Shown here piece after piece: positions 28,191 to 37,182 of a DNA stretch of 64,000 bases (positions within the stretch are counted from its first letter, which is position 1; each line of letters begins with the position of its first letter). The stretch comes from Haloferax marisrubri. Its GTDB lineage: Archaea; Halobacteriota; Halobacteria; Halobacteriales; Haloferacaceae. Made by a program: the position numbers and the translations under genes. The DNA lies in the NCBI RefSeq assembly GCF_001469875.2, contig NZ_LOPW02000004.1, positions 306,516 through 370,515 of the forward strand, read 5' to 3'. The notes under the pieces were generated by a model. The model did not search any database. It was not told the DNA's origin and was given only the letters and a program-made list of their open reading frames with translations.

Positions 28191-28228
28191 AAGACTCCAC
28201 TCGAAACGGACCCCTTTGGTTTCTGAAA
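28191..28228. promoter_or_regulatory. Pair of weak ORB-like half elements, head to head
   Basis: ctccactcgaaacgga (reverse-type, lacking the G run) is followed by acccctttggtttctgaaac (forward-type, with a weaker right half). They lie directly before a stronger element at 28231. Each alone is weak; their packing next to a good match makes them worth listing. Confidence 0.3.
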
Positions 28229-28230
28229 CC

Positions 28231-28253
28231 TACCCCTTCGTTTCAACTGGAGA
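28231..28253 (+). promoter_or_regulatory. ORB-like element (distal, strong match)
   Basis: Reads taccccttcgtttcaactgg then aga. It matches the origin copies at 39871 (tttgtttcaagtgga) and 40791 (ccccttcgtttcgggtgga) across the whole element. It lies between cgi121 and the 3' end of the convergent tRNA-Gln gene, about 12 kb from the origin. Confidence 0.5.
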
Positions 28254-28296
28254 ACAGGGGACGGCGTAGCCTCAAAGAGCGTGAGAATCGGAGAAG

Positions 28297-28369
28297 TAGT
28301 CCCACCAGGATTCGAACCTGGGTCGTTGCCCCCAGAAGGCAACAGGATTGGCCACTACCCCATGGGACT
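28297..28369 (-). tRNA. tRNA-Gln, anticodon CTG
   Basis: A 73-base cloverleaf. The acceptor stem AGTCCCA pairs with TGGGACT, followed by discriminator A. The anticodon stem TTGCC/GGCAA encloses the loop TTCTGGG with anticodon CTG. The T arm contains GGTTCGAATCC. No intron and no encoded CCA. A TATA-like ttacaaatac sits about 25-35 bp upstream on the reverse strand. Confidence 0.95.
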
Positions 28370-28392
28370 TCGCATCAGTTCGTACTTCGCGG

Positions 28393-28404
28393 GTATTTGT
28401 AAAC
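28393..28404 (-). promoter_or_regulatory. TATA-like box of tRNA-Gln
   Basis: Reverse strand reads ttacaaatac, centred about 30 bp before the tRNA 5' end at 28369. Confidence 0.5.
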
Positions 28405-28501
28405 GTTGCGTGTCGATTCCGCCGTGGGATTTCGTCGCACGGCTACGAACAGACGTGCATAAACCGCCAACTATTTGCCCCTATTCTATCCACTCTCGTG
28501 T

Positions 28502-29074
28502 ATGTACGTCGGACGTTTCGTCGTCGTTGGCCCCGGAATCGGTGCGTATCGCGTCTCCTCTCGGTCCTTCCCGAACCGACAGGTCGTCGACCGGGACGAC
28601 GCCCTGACCGTCGGGCCGACGCCCGACGCCCCCGAGACCGACAACCCCTACATCGCCTACAACTGCGTCCGCGAGGGCGGCGACTACGTCGTCGTCGGCA
28701 ACGGCTCGCAGGTCGACCCCATCGCGGAGAAACTCGACCTCGGCTACCCGCCGCGCGACGCCCTCGCGGAGATTCTGCTCGCGCTCGACTACGAGAAGGA
28801 CGACTACGACACGCCCCGCATCGCGGGCGTCGTCGGCGACGACGAGGCCTTCATCGGCATCGTCCGCAAGGACGCCCTCGTCGTGGAAGCCGTCACCGAA
28901 CCCACGCTCGTGGCGACCTACGAGGAAGACGACCCGCGCGCGTTCGACCTCGACGCCGAGACCGCCGCCGACGCGGCCCGCGAACTGTACGACCACGAGT
29001 TCGAACACGCCGTCTGCGCCGCCGCCGCGACCGTCGGCGACGCGGTCGAGACCGCCTTCTACAACGGCGAATAA
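28502..29074 (+). CDS. purO: IMP cyclohydrolase (archaeal PurO)
   Basis: 190 residues, the archaeal enzyme closing formyl-AICAR to IMP, the last step of purine synthesis, replacing the PurH cyclohydrolase domain. Family features: [23 protein letters not shown] (substrate-binding SRSFPNR), and [20 protein letters not shown]. The ATG at 28502 is chosen over one nine codons upstream because MYVGRF is the family start. A TATA-like cataaac lies at about 28458-28464. It is divergent from the tRNA gene. Confidence 0.93.
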   Translation: MYVGRFVVVGPGIGAYRVSSRSFPNRQVVDRDDALTVGPTPDAPETDNPYIAYNCVREGGDYVVVGNGSQVDPIAEKLDLGYPPRDALAEILLALDYEKDDYDTPRIAGVVGDDEAFIGIVRKDALVVEAVTEPTLVATYEEDDPRAFDLDAETAADAARELYDHEFEHAVCAAAATVGDAVETAFYNGE

Positions 29075-29122
29075 CGCCGCCTCGGCCCGAGATTTTTCAG
29101 CCGCGACACCGTACACCGAGCC

Positions 29123-29782
29123 ATGCGTCTGGGCGTCATCTCGGACGTGCACGGGAACCTCCCGGCACTCGACGCGGTGTTCGAATCGATGCCGCCGGTC
29201 GACCGACTGGTCTGCGCCGGCGACGTGGTCGGCTACAACCCGTGGCCCGAGGAGTGCGTGTCCGAACTCGCCGAGCGGGACGTGCCGACGGTCTCGGGGA
29301 ACCACGACCGCGCGGTCACGTCGGGGACCGGCTTCCGCTTCAACAGCATGGCGGCCGCGGGGGTCGACTACGCCCGCGACGCGCTGTCTCCGGCGTCGAT
29401 GGAGTGGCTCTCCGGGCTTCCGAAGACCCGCACCCTCGCTGACGGGCGGGTCAAACTCGCCCACGGCCACCCGAACGACCCCGACCGCTACACCTATCCC
29501 GACGACTTCTCGCCGTCGCTCCTCGACGACGAGGACCTGCTGGTGCTGGGTCACACCCACGTGCAGGGTCACCGAATCTACGACGACGGAATCGTCCTGA
29601 ATCCCGGGAGCGTCGGCCAGCCCCGCGACGGCGACCCGCGGGCGGCCTACGCGGTCGCCGACCTCGACGCGATGGAAATCGAGACGGAGCGCGTCGCCTA
29701 CGACATCGACCGCGTCGCGGAGCGCGTGCGCGAGGTCGGCCTGCCGGAGCGACTGGCGAGTCGGCTGTACGAGGGGAAGTAA
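29123..29782 (+). CDS. Metallophosphoesterase (YfcE/MJ0936-like)
   Basis: 219 residues, calcineurin-like fold. All metal motifs are present: ISDVHGN (D8-x-H10), GDVVGYNP, GNHDRAV, AHGHP and GHTHVQG, ordered as in YfcE-type phosphodiesterases. These hydrolyse phosphodiester bonds with Mn or Ni; the natural substrate is unknown. It follows purO on the same strand by 48 bp and may share its transcript. It is convergent with the tryptophanase gene. Confidence 0.9.
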   Translation: MRLGVISDVHGNLPALDAVFESMPPVDRLVCAGDVVGYNPWPEECVSELAERDVPTVSGNHDRAVTSGTGFRFNSMAAAGVDYARDALSPASMEWLSGLPKTRTLADGRVKLAHGHPNDPDRYTYPDDFSPSLLDDEDLLVLGHTHVQGHRIYDDGIVLNPGSVGQPRDGDPRAAYAVADLDAMEIETERVAYDIDRVAERVREVGLPERLASRLYEGK

Positions 29783-29830
29783 GCGAGACAAGAGCGGAAA
29801 AGAGGAAAACAGCGGGACGGCGCGTTCGGG

Positions 29831-31177
29831 TTAGTTCGACACCGGTTCGAGCCGCGCCGAGAAGTGCCGAAGCTCCTTCATCGGCGGCTCCTCGACGATT
29901 TCGAGGCCGCCGTACTCGCCGGCCGAGGCCATGACTTTCGCGGCCGTCTCGGCGACGTGTTCGAGGTGTTCGCGGCTGTAGGTGCGCCGGGGGAGCGCGA
30001 GGCGCACGAGGTCCGGGCGGTCGGTGCCGGGGAACGCGAAGCCGCCGAGTTCGACGCCGCGGACGCCGCCTTCGAGGTAGAGCGCGCAGACGAGTTCCTG
30101 TCCGGGGAACTCGTCTTTCGGGATGTGCGGGAACACCTCGCCGGCGTCGAGATAGACCGCGTGCCCGCCGGTCGGTTGGTAGACGGGGACACCGGCCTCG
30201 ACGAGGAGGTCGCCCAGTTCGGCCACCTGCTCGACGCGGTCGGACACGTACGGCGGCGTGACGGCCTCGCGGAGGCCGACGGCCATCGCCTCGATGTCGC
30301 GGCCCGAGAGGCCGCCGTAGGTCGGAAAGCCCTCGTAGAGGATGGCGCGCTGTTTCGCGTGTTCGAACACCGTCTCGTCGCGCATCGCGGCGAAACCGCC
30401 GATGTTGACGAGCGCGTCCTTCTTGCCGGACATCGTGATGGCGTCGGCATGTTCGAACTGCGCGCGGGCGATTTCGGCGACCGAGTGGTTCTCGTAGCCC
30501 GCCTCGTGGGTCTTGATGAAGTGGGCGTTCTCGGCGAACCGGCAGGCGTCGATGACGAACATGGCGTCGATGTCGCGGGCGAACTCGGCGGTGGCGCGGA
30601 TGTTCGCCATCGAGACCGGCTGGCCGGCGACGGAGTTGTTCGTGATGGTGAGGACGACGACGGGAATCGCGTCCGCGCCGACTTCCTCGACGAGCGCGTA
30701 ACCCGCGTCGATATCGAAGTTGCCCTTGAACGTCTCCGTCGAGTTGGGGTCCCGCGAGGCGGGCGACGGGCAATCGACCGGTTCCGCGCCCTGATTGACG
30801 ACGTGGGCGCGGGTCGTATCGAAGTGCGAGTTGTTCGGCACCACGTCGCCGTCCTCCAAGAGGACGCCGTAGAGGACGTTCTCAGCGCCGCGGCCCTGAT
30901 GGGTCGGCACGACGTGCTCGAAGCCCATCACGTCGCGGACCGACTCCGCGAGTCGGGCGAACGACTCGCTGCCGGCGTAGGCCTCGTCGCCGCGAATCAT
31001 CGCCGCCCACTGCTCTGCGGACATGGTGCCCGTCCCCGAGTCGGTCAAAAGGTCGATGTACACGTCGCGGGCGTCGAGGTTGAACGCGTTGTAGCCGGCG
31101 CGTTCGAGGGCGGCCTCGCGCTCCTCGCGCGAGGGGAGTTCGATGGGCTCGACCATCTTCGCCTTGTACGATTTCAT
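29831..31177 (-). CDS. tnaA: Tryptophanase (beta-eliminating lyase)
   Basis: 448 residues, a PLP enzyme of the tryptophanase/tyrosine phenol-lyase family that cleaves tryptophan to indole, pyruvate and ammonia. The PLP lysine is in TMSGKKDALVNIGG (K253 by analogy with E. coli K270), and the substrate-binding arginine is in DACRFAEN (R213). Other marks: DLLTDSGTGTMS, VPTHQGRGAEN, NNSVAGQPVS. The ATG at 31177 (MKSYKAKMVEPIELPSREER) begins the family region. Tyrosine phenol-lyase is the main alternative. No tryptophan permease is adjacent. Confidence 0.9.
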   Translation of the reverse strand: MKSYKAKMVEPIELPSREEREAALERAGYNAFNLDARDVYIDLLTDSGTGTMSAEQWAAMIRGDEAYAGSESFARLAESVRDVMGFEHVVPTHQGRGAENVLYGVLLEDGDVVPNNSHFDTTRAHVVNQGAEPVDCPSPASRDPNSTETFKGNFDIDAGYALVEEVGADAIPVVVLTITNNSVAGQPVSMANIRATAEFARDIDAMFVIDACRFAENAHFIKTHEAGYENHSVAEIARAQFEHADAITMSGKKDALVNIGGFAAMRDETVFEHAKQRAILYEGFPTYGGLSGRDIEAMAVGLREAVTPPYVSDRVEQVAELGDLLVEAGVPVYQPTGGHAVYLDAGEVFPHIPKDEFPGQELVCALYLEGGVRGVELGGFAFPGTDRPDLVRLALPRRTYSREHLEHVAETAAKVMASAGEYGGLEIVEEPPMKELRHFSARLEPVSN

Positions 31178-31398
31178 GCCCGCAATAGGGCCGCGAATGT
31201 GAAGTAATCGGCAGGCGGAAAATCGAGGGGCGACGCCCGATTTCCGGCGCTCGTGGACGGGAGTGTGCATCGGTGTCGCCGGCTGTTCCGCGCTCGCCAC
31301 GAAGCGACCTCGGCGACCGTCGCGTACCACCGGCCGTTGGCGTCGCTGGCGGAGAGGCGAGCGCGTGAAAACAGCGTCGAGAGGTACGGAACCCGGAG

Positions 31399-32577
31399 TT
31401 AGAACTCGTCTTGGATGATGCCGAGCGTCTCTTCGCGGTCGTCCCACGCCACGAAGATGGCGACGGAGGTCGCCGAGGTGATGGCGTCGTGGATGTTGAT
31501 GCCGGCATCGGACAGCGGCTGGACGATGTCGAGGATGACGCCGGGGCGGTTCGGGAGTTCGCCGCCCGTGACGCGGACGACGGCGATGTCGTCTTCGACG
31601 GTGACCGAAGACAGCGCGTCGTCGGCGACGACGCGGTCGTGGAGGACGGCCTCGGCCCGGTCGGAGTCGTCTTCGAGGACGTAGAACGTGATGGAGTCCA
31701 TCCCGGAGGCGACCGAGTCGACGTTGATCTCCTCGTCTCGGAGCGCGGCCGAGAGGTCCGCGAGGATGCCCGGTCGGTTGCGAATCGCCCGCCCGGCGAC
31801 GGTGAGACACGCGAGGGGCTCTTCCTGCATGTCGATGAGGTTGTGGAACTCGCCTTCGATGAGCGTCCCGCCGGTGAGCAGGTCGCCGTGCTGGTAGTGG
31901 ACGACGCGAACGTCCAGCGCCGCGTCCTTGTACGAGAGCGCGGACGGCGCGACGACCTCGGCCCCGCGGAACGAGAGGTTCCGGAGTTCGTCGACGGTGA
32001 TGCGACCGACGTTGCGCGCGCCTTCGACAACGCGGGGGTCGCCGGTCATGACGCCCTCCACGTCGGTCACGATGACGACCTCGTCGGCGTCCATGTAGTT
32101 GCCGAGCATCACGGCGGAGGTGTCGGAGCCGCCGCGGCCGAGCGTCGTGATTTCGCCGGCGTGGTTCTGCGCGAGGAAGCCGGTGATGACCGGGACGACG
32201 CCGTCGAGTTCGGCGGCGAGCTTCGCGGCCCGCTCTCTGGTCGCCTCGACGTCGACCTCGCCGAGGTCGTTCGTGATGACCGGCCACTCGTCGGTGCCGG
32301 GTTCGACGAACAGGGCGTTGACGCCGCGGGCGGCCAGCGCCGCCTTGAGCATGCGCACGCTGGTCCGCTCGCCCATCGAGACGATTTCCGCGCGGTCGCG
32401 GTCGTCGGCCTCGAACTTGATTTCGTCGAGGAGGTCGTCGGTCGTCGAACCCATCGCGGAGGCGACGACGGCGATTTCGTGACCGTGCTCGACGGCCGCG
32501 GCGATAGAGTCGGCGGCGCGGTTGATTCGGTCGCCGCTACCGAGCGAGGTGCCGCCGAACTTCGCGACTACGCGCAT
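31399..32577 (-). CDS. lysC: Aspartate kinase
   Basis: 392 residues, catalysing ATP-dependent phosphorylation of aspartate, the first step to threonine, methionine and lysine. The N-terminus MRVVAKFGGTSLGS holds the KFGGTS signature; the kinase domain runs to about 235 with TTLGRGGSDTSAVMLG. Two ACT domains follow (about 255-392), the site of feedback control by amino acids. A TATA-like stretch (reverse strand, about 32613-32622) precedes the start. It supplies the homoserine branch that the met genes at 60-64 kb use. Confidence 0.95.
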   Translation of the reverse strand: MRVVAKFGGTSLGSGDRINRAADSIAAAVEHGHEIAVVASAMGSTTDDLLDEIKFEADDRDRAEIVSMGERTSVRMLKAALAARGVNALFVEPGTDEWPVITNDLGEVDVEATRERAAKLAAELDGVVPVITGFLAQNHAGEITTLGRGGSDTSAVMLGNYMDADEVVIVTDVEGVMTGDPRVVEGARNVGRITVDELRNLSFRGAEVVAPSALSYKDAALDVRVVHYQHGDLLTGGTLIEGEFHNLIDMQEEPLACLTVAGRAIRNRPGILADLSAALRDEEINVDSVASGMDSITFYVLEDDSDRAEAVLHDRVVADDALSSVTVEDDIAVVRVTGGELPNRPGVILDIVQPLSDAGINIHDAITSATSVAIFVAWDDREETLGIIQDEF

Positions 32578-32733
32578 CGTCCCTCCGGTGCGTCGCGTCG
32601 CTTCGGGGCTTCGTTAGTAAACATGCGAGGGGCTAACGCGGGGGGACGTATAACTATGTCCTCCGATTCAACCGTTGCCGTCACCCTCGAATCCGGCGCG
32701 GAGACGGCCCGTACCGCCGCCTCGCGTGCGGAG

Positions 32734-32740
32734 ATTTATC
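32734..32740 (+). promoter_or_regulatory. TATA-like box of the GNAT-like gene
   Basis: atttatc lies about 25-31 bp before the ATG at 32765. This supports a leaderless start there rather than at upstream in-frame starts. Confidence 0.45.
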
Positions 32741-32764
32741 ACCGAAGCCGCGGAACGTTCGGGC

Positions 32765-33193
32765 ATGGATGTCAGAGACGCCGTGGACACCGACGCCGAG
32801 GCGCTCGCCGCCGTCGCCGACGCGCCGATACGGGCGATGCGGCGGCTGATACGCGACCGGACGGTCCGCCTCGCCACCGCGGACACGGGCTCCGACCCGA
32901 ACGTCGACGCGCCGGCCGACGACGAACCGGTGCTCGGCTTCGTCGGCTTCGACGTTCGCGACGGCGTCCTCCACGTCACCCGACTCGGCGGCACCGAGGC
33001 GGCGGTGCGGCGACTGCTGGAGGAGCCGCTCCGCTTCGCCAGCGCCGAGGACCTGCCGGTCGAGGTGCTCGTCCTCGAATCCGAGGCCCCGCTGTGCGAA
33101 GCGGTCGAGCACGTCGGCTTCGACCGAGTCGGCCACGGCCCGCGGTTCGAGGGATCGTCGACGGTCCGGTACGTCCTCGACGAGACGGGGTAG
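32765..33193 (+). CDS. GNAT-like N-acetyltransferase domain protein
   Basis: 142 residues. MDVRDAVDTDAEALAAVADA is a typical GNAT opening (strand, then helix 1), followed by the PVLGFVGFDVRDGVLHVTRL strand pair and the C-terminal LCEAVEHVGFDRVGHGPRFE. The acetyl-CoA loop Q/RxxGxG/A is not clear, so catalysis is uncertain; it may be a degenerate member. The upstream reading frame has a non-halophilic composition and a TATA-like box sits before the chosen ATG. Divergent from lysC. Confidence 0.75.
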   Translation: MDVRDAVDTDAEALAAVADAPIRAMRRLIRDRTVRLATADTGSDPNVDAPADDEPVLGFVGFDVRDGVLHVTRLGGTEAAVRRLLEEPLRFASAEDLPVEVLVLESEAPLCEAVEHVGFDRVGHGPRFEGSSTVRYVLDETG

Positions 33194-33250
33194 TTAGTCC
33201 TCGCGGTCGGCGAGAACCGACGGAGGGAATACATACCACCCGCTCGTCTG

Positions 33251-34111
33251 GTGGCCCATGACCGAACGACGCAGGAACCGGCGGCCGGAAGTGAGACGAC
33301 TGTGACCGCGGTCGAAGAACTGTTCGTCTCGCTCGCCGGTTCGGACCCGGTGATGCAGGGTCTCCTCGGCGGCATCGTCATCGCCGGCATGAACATGCTG
33401 GGCGCGCTTCTCATTCTCATCTGGCGCGACCCGTCGAAGCGCTCGCTCGACACGCTCCTCGGCTTCGCCGCCGGCGTCATGCTCGCCGCGAGTTTCACGA
33501 GCCTCATCCTCCCCGGTATCGAGGCGGCGGGCGGCAGTCCGATTCCCGTCCTCGTCGGCTTCGTCATCGGGGTCGTCGTCCTCGACCAAGCGGACCTGTG
33601 GATTCCGCACGTCCACATCCTCGTGACGGGGAAGACCCGGACAGACGCTCCGGAGACGGAGACGAAGATGGCCTCGGTCGTCCTCTTTATCGTCGCCATC
33701 ACTATCCACAACATGCCCGAGGGCCTCGCCGTCGGCGTCGGCTTCGGCTCCGGCGACCTCGGGACCGCCATCCCGCTGATGCTCGCCATCGGCATCCAGA
33801 ACATCCCCGAGGGGCTGGCCGTCTCCATCGCCGCCGTCAACGCCGGCCTCCGAAACACGACCTACGCGACGTTCGCTGGCATCCGTGCCGGTCTCGTAGA
33901 GATTCCGCTCGCCGTCTTCGGCGCGTGGGCCATCCAGTACGCCTCGGCGCTCCTCCCCTACGCGATGGGCTTCGCCGCCGGCGCGATGCTGTTCGTCATC
34001 TCCGACGAAATCGTCCCCGAGACGCACTCGAACGGCCACGAGCGCGTGGCGACGTTCGGGACGATGGTCGGCGTCATCGTGATGCTCTACCTCGACGTGA
34101 CGCTCGGGTAG
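33251..34111 (+). CDS. ZIP family metal transporter (GufA-like)
   Basis: 286 residues with about eight membrane helices. The two metal-binding helices are clear: AITIHNMPEGLAVGVG and AIGIQNIPEGLAVSIA, with the His/Asn-x-Pro-Glu-Gly motif of ZIP divalent-metal carriers. A charged loop with H118-x-H120 (WIPHVHILVTGKTRTDAPE) may bind metal on the way. The start is a GTG at 33251 following a TATA-like aatacat; an internal GTG at 33302 is possible. It probably imports Zn or Mn into the cytoplasm. Confidence 0.88.
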   Translation: MAHDRTTQEPAAGSETTVTAVEELFVSLAGSDPVMQGLLGGIVIAGMNMLGALLILIWRDPSKRSLDTLLGFAAGVMLAASFTSLILPGIEAAGGSPIPVLVGFVIGVVVLDQADLWIPHVHILVTGKTRTDAPETETKMASVVLFIVAITIHNMPEGLAVGVGFGSGDLGTAIPLMLAIGIQNIPEGLAVSIAAVNAGLRNTTYATFAGIRAGLVEIPLAVFGAWAIQYASALLPYAMGFAAGAMLFVISDEIVPETHSNGHERVATFGTMVGVIVMLYLDVTLG

Positions 34112-34167
34112 TCGAAGCGGCTCGGCGCGCGAAAACAGGGCGCTCCGGGACGCCGCAAACACAGGAG

Positions 34168-34190
34168 TTCGAGTGGAAGCGAAGGGGTTC
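34168..34190 (-). promoter_or_regulatory. ORB-like element (distal, partial match)
   Basis: Plus strand reads ttcgagtggaagcgaagggg then ttc. The right part (gaagcgaaggggtt) differs by one base from the origin copy at 40988-41010 (gaaacgaaggggtg), and the left part is weaker. It lies between the convergent ZIP and Old Yellow Enzyme genes, about 6 kb from the origin. Confidence 0.35.
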
Positions 34191-34231
34191 AGTCGCCGGT
34201 TCGGCGTCAGAGAAGCGGTGTCGAGGGCGCG

Positions 34232-35359
34232 TCAGTCGTCGGCGAGCGGCGGGTCCGACGGGACCTCGTGGTCCGAGAGCCCGGCGGTCGGCGCGAGGAA
34301 CTTCGCCGGGTCGAACGCGTCGAGGTCGTCGCCGGCGGCCACGCGCGACGGCCAGTCCGGGTTGGCGAGCGCGCTCGTCCCCAGCGTGAACAGGTCCGCG
34401 CCGGCGTCGACGGCGGCACGCGCCGCGTCCGGGTCGCCGAGACCGCCGTTGGCGATAACGACCGTGTCGTCCGTGACGTACTCGGCGGCGGCCTCGGCGA
34501 GCGACGGGCCGTCCGCGCCGAAGGTCGGACTCGTCGCGTCGGTCTCGGTCGTGTGGACGTAGTCGGCTCCGGCCGCCGACAGCTCCTCGAAGAAGACCGC
34601 GGCCGCGTCCTCGCCCTCGGGCCACTCGTAGTCGCCGTCGGTCACTTTCTCCTGCGAGACGCGGATGCCGACGACGAACTCCTCGGGGACCGCGTCGGCG
34701 ACCGCCGAAAGGACCTCGGCGGGGAATTTGACCCGGGACTCGGGACCGCCGCCGTACTCGTCGTCGCGCCGGTTCGCGTCCGCCGCGAGGAACTCGTTGA
34801 GGAGGTAGCCGTTCGCGCCGTGGAGTTCCACGCCGTCGAAGCCGGCTTCGACCGCGTTCCTCGCCGACTGTACGAAGCCCTCGCGGACGGTTTCGAGGTC
34901 GGCCTCGTCGGCCGCCTTCGGGACCGCGAACTCGCCGCTTCCGCCGTAGGCTTCGGCCTTCTGGCCGTCGGGCTGGACCGCGGAGGGCGCGAGCGTCCGG
35001 TCGCCGTCGAGGTGGGGGTTGCCCTGCGACTGCGCTCCGGCGTGCATCAACTGCGCGAAAATCGGCGTGTCGACCTCGTGGACGGCGTCCGTGACGTTCG
35101 TCCACGCCTCGACGTGGTCGTCGGTGACGAGCCCCGGCTGGTTCAGGTAGCCCTGACTGTACGCGTCGTCCGTGTAGACGCCCTCGGTGACGAGAAAGCC
35201 GAAGCCGCCGTCGGCGAACTTCCGGTAGTAGTGGGCTATCTCGTTGGTCACCAAGCCCTCGTCGGTGGCGCTGATGCGCGTCATCGGTGCCAGCCCAGCT
35301 CGGTTGGCCAGCGACAGCTCGTTCAGACTCGTCGCGTCGAACAGCGCGTCGTCAGTCAT
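34232..35359 (-). CDS. NADH:flavin oxidoreductase (Old Yellow Enzyme family)
   Basis: 375 residues, an FMN TIM barrel. Features: RAGLAPMTRISATDEG at the first strand, FAQLMHAGAQSQGN (active-site region), GFDGVELHGANGYLLNEFLA with the His-x-x-Asn motif, NRRDDEYGGGPESRVKF, and VIANGGLGDPD with the FMN-phosphate loop. OYE enzymes reduce activated C=C bonds using NAD(P)H. The ATG at 35359 (MTDDALFDATSLNEL) is preferred; an upstream ATG adds basic residues. Physiological substrate unknown. Confidence 0.93.
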   Translation of the reverse strand: MTDDALFDATSLNELSLANRAGLAPMTRISATDEGLVTNEIAHYYRKFADGGFGFLVTEGVYTDDAYSQGYLNQPGLVTDDHVEAWTNVTDAVHEVDTPIFAQLMHAGAQSQGNPHLDGDRTLAPSAVQPDGQKAEAYGGSGEFAVPKAADEADLETVREGFVQSARNAVEAGFDGVELHGANGYLLNEFLAADANRRDDEYGGGPESRVKFPAEVLSAVADAVPEEFVVGIRVSQEKVTDGDYEWPEGEDAAAVFFEELSAAGADYVHTTETDATSPTFGADGPSLAEAAAEYVTDDTVVIANGGLGDPDAARAAVDAGADLFTLGTSALANPDWPSRVAAGDDLDAFDPAKFLAPTAGLSDHEVPSDPPLADD

Positions 35360-35502
35360 CACCGACTCTGTGGGCGTCGCGGATAAAAAGCGACGGTGGA
35401 ATGGTCCCGACCGCCGCACATCCGGCGTGCTATCAGAGCGCATACTGGGTAGGAGAACCGCCGCCGAGTCGGACAGTCGTCAGTAGCGAAACGGTCGCCG
35501 CC

Positions 35503-37104
35503 TCAGGAGAACTTCCGGACCGTCATGTTCAGCGTGTCGAGGTCGACGATGGGCGCGTAGCCGGCGTCGGGGTCGATGTTGACGGACTTCTGGAAGTCAG
35601 TCTGGGCCTGCCAACAGCCGGAGTTGACGGCGAGGACGTTGTGGTACTTGCCCCAGCCGAGTTTGTGGACGTGGCCGGTGTGGAAGATGTCGGGAACCTC
35701 CTCCATGACGAGGTAATCGAGCTCCTCGGGCGCGAGGCGGGTGTGACCCCCGAACTGCGGCGCGACGTGGCGCTTTTTCAGGAGCTGGTACATCGCCTTG
35801 TGCGGCTCGTCGTAGCTCGCCTTGTCGGCCGGCAACTCGGCGATGACCTCGTCGAGCGAGACGCCGTGGTACATGAGGACGTTGACGCCTTCGAGCGTGA
35901 CCATCGAGGGGTTGCTCGTGATGCGGGCGTCGTGGGCCGACATGATGTCGCGGAGTTCGTCGTCGAAGCCGGGTTGTGGCTCCGCGAGTCGGACCGCGTC
36001 GTGGTTGCCCGGAATCATCACGATGTCGAGGTCGCCGGGCACCGATTTGAGGTGCTCGGAGAACGCCTCGTACTGCTCGTAGATGTCGATGACGTCGAGT
36101 TCCTCGTCCTGGTTCGGGTAGACGCCGACGCCCTCGACCATGTCGCCGGCGATGAGGAGGTACTCGATGCGCTCTGCCTCCTCGGTGTGGAGCCAGTCGG
36201 CGAAGCGGTTCCACGCGCCGGCCATGAACTCCTGACTGCCGACGTGCACGTCCGAGATGAGCGCCGCCTGTACGTCCCTGTCGGCGGTGTTGGGGCGGTG
36301 GCTCCGCGGCACGTCGGGGAAGTGCATCGAATCGACGAAGAGGATGCCCGCGTCGCCCGACAGCGTCCCCTGGACCGCGATGCACTCGTCCATGAGGAGT
36401 TCGTCGACGTAGCCCGCGATGTCCTTGTCCTTCATCACGAGACAGGGGAACGTCCCCGTCGTGTCCTCGAGGTCGATAATCCAGTGGCCGCTCTTGGTGG
36501 ACCGAACGTCGTCGACGAGGCCGATGAGTTCCGCGTCCTCGCCGCCGGACATGTTCGAGATGGCCTTCGCGGGACGGTGGTTGACGCGCCCGCGGAGCAT
36601 CTTCGAGAGCTTCTCGTAGCGGTCGCGGAACACCTTCACGAAGTCGTCGTACTCGCCGGTTCCCGTCGACTGGCCGGTCATGTCGTTGGCGATGCCGAGA
36701 GAGCGAAGCGACGGGTCGACGTTTCGACCGCCCGAGTTCTCCTGCGCTTCGGCTGGAGCCGATTGGGCGGTGTGGTCCGCGTTGTCGTGCGATGTTGCAG
36801 CGGAAACGGAGGGGTCGGGCGCGACGGTGGTGGATGCGTCGACATCCGTCGCGTCCGCGGTGGCCGCGGCGGTCGAGCCCGTCGATTCGGTTCCCGGCGG
36901 GTCCGCGGTGGGGGCGGACGCGAGCGCCTCGCGGACGTGGTCGGCGGTGATGCGAAGCGCGTCGTCCGGGGTGGCTTCGACGACGCGGGCGAGAGTACGA
37001 CCGGGGTCGTCGGAGCCGGCGATGAGGGTCACGGCCTCGCGTTCGGCGTTGTAGCCGCGACCGACGAGCGCCCGGACGATGCGCGCCGGCGTCTCCAGTG
37101 GCAC
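35503..37104 (-). CDS. DNA polymerase D small subunit (DP1, 3'-5' exonuclease)
   Basis: 533 residues, the exonuclease subunit of the archaeal replicative polymerase PolD. After an N-terminal helical domain (1-50) and a disordered Ala/Thr/Asp-rich linker (about 55-140) come an OB-fold (about 170-250) and the phosphodiesterase core. The core shows LISDVHVGSQEF, AGDMVEGVGVYPNQ, MIPGNHDAVR, MYHGVSLDE and HTGHVHKLG, giving a complete set of metal ligands. The start is a GTG (37102-37104); upstream in-frame sequence belongs to the divergent sec11 gene. The large subunit DP2 is not in the window. Confidence 0.95.
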   Translation of the reverse strand: MPLETPARIVRALVGRGYNAEREAVTLIAGSDDPGRTLARVVEATPDDALRITADHVREALASAPTADPPGTESTGSTAAATADATDVDASTTVAPDPSVSAATSHDNADHTAQSAPAEAQENSGGRNVDPSLRSLGIANDMTGQSTGTGEYDDFVKVFRDRYEKLSKMLRGRVNHRPAKAISNMSGGEDAELIGLVDDVRSTKSGHWIIDLEDTTGTFPCLVMKDKDIAGYVDELLMDECIAVQGTLSGDAGILFVDSMHFPDVPRSHRPNTADRDVQAALISDVHVGSQEFMAGAWNRFADWLHTEEAERIEYLLIAGDMVEGVGVYPNQDEELDVIDIYEQYEAFSEHLKSVPGDLDIVMIPGNHDAVRLAEPQPGFDDELRDIMSAHDARITSNPSMVTLEGVNVLMYHGVSLDEVIAELPADKASYDEPHKAMYQLLKKRHVAPQFGGHTRLAPEELDYLVMEEVPDIFHTGHVHKLGWGKYHNVLAVNSGCWQAQTDFQKSVNIDPDAGYAPIVDLDTLNMTVRKFS

Positions 37105-37182
37105 ACCCGGAGTGTGCGACACGCGGCAAAAAGGATGCCGAAACCCAGAACGTTGAAACCCAGTCCGGGTAAACTGGGAGTG

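Noticed and set aside
35287-37182. Upstream in-frame extension of the signal peptidase gene
   Set aside because: It is antisense to the PolD small subunit gene. The ATG at 37183 gives the normal Sec11 layout.
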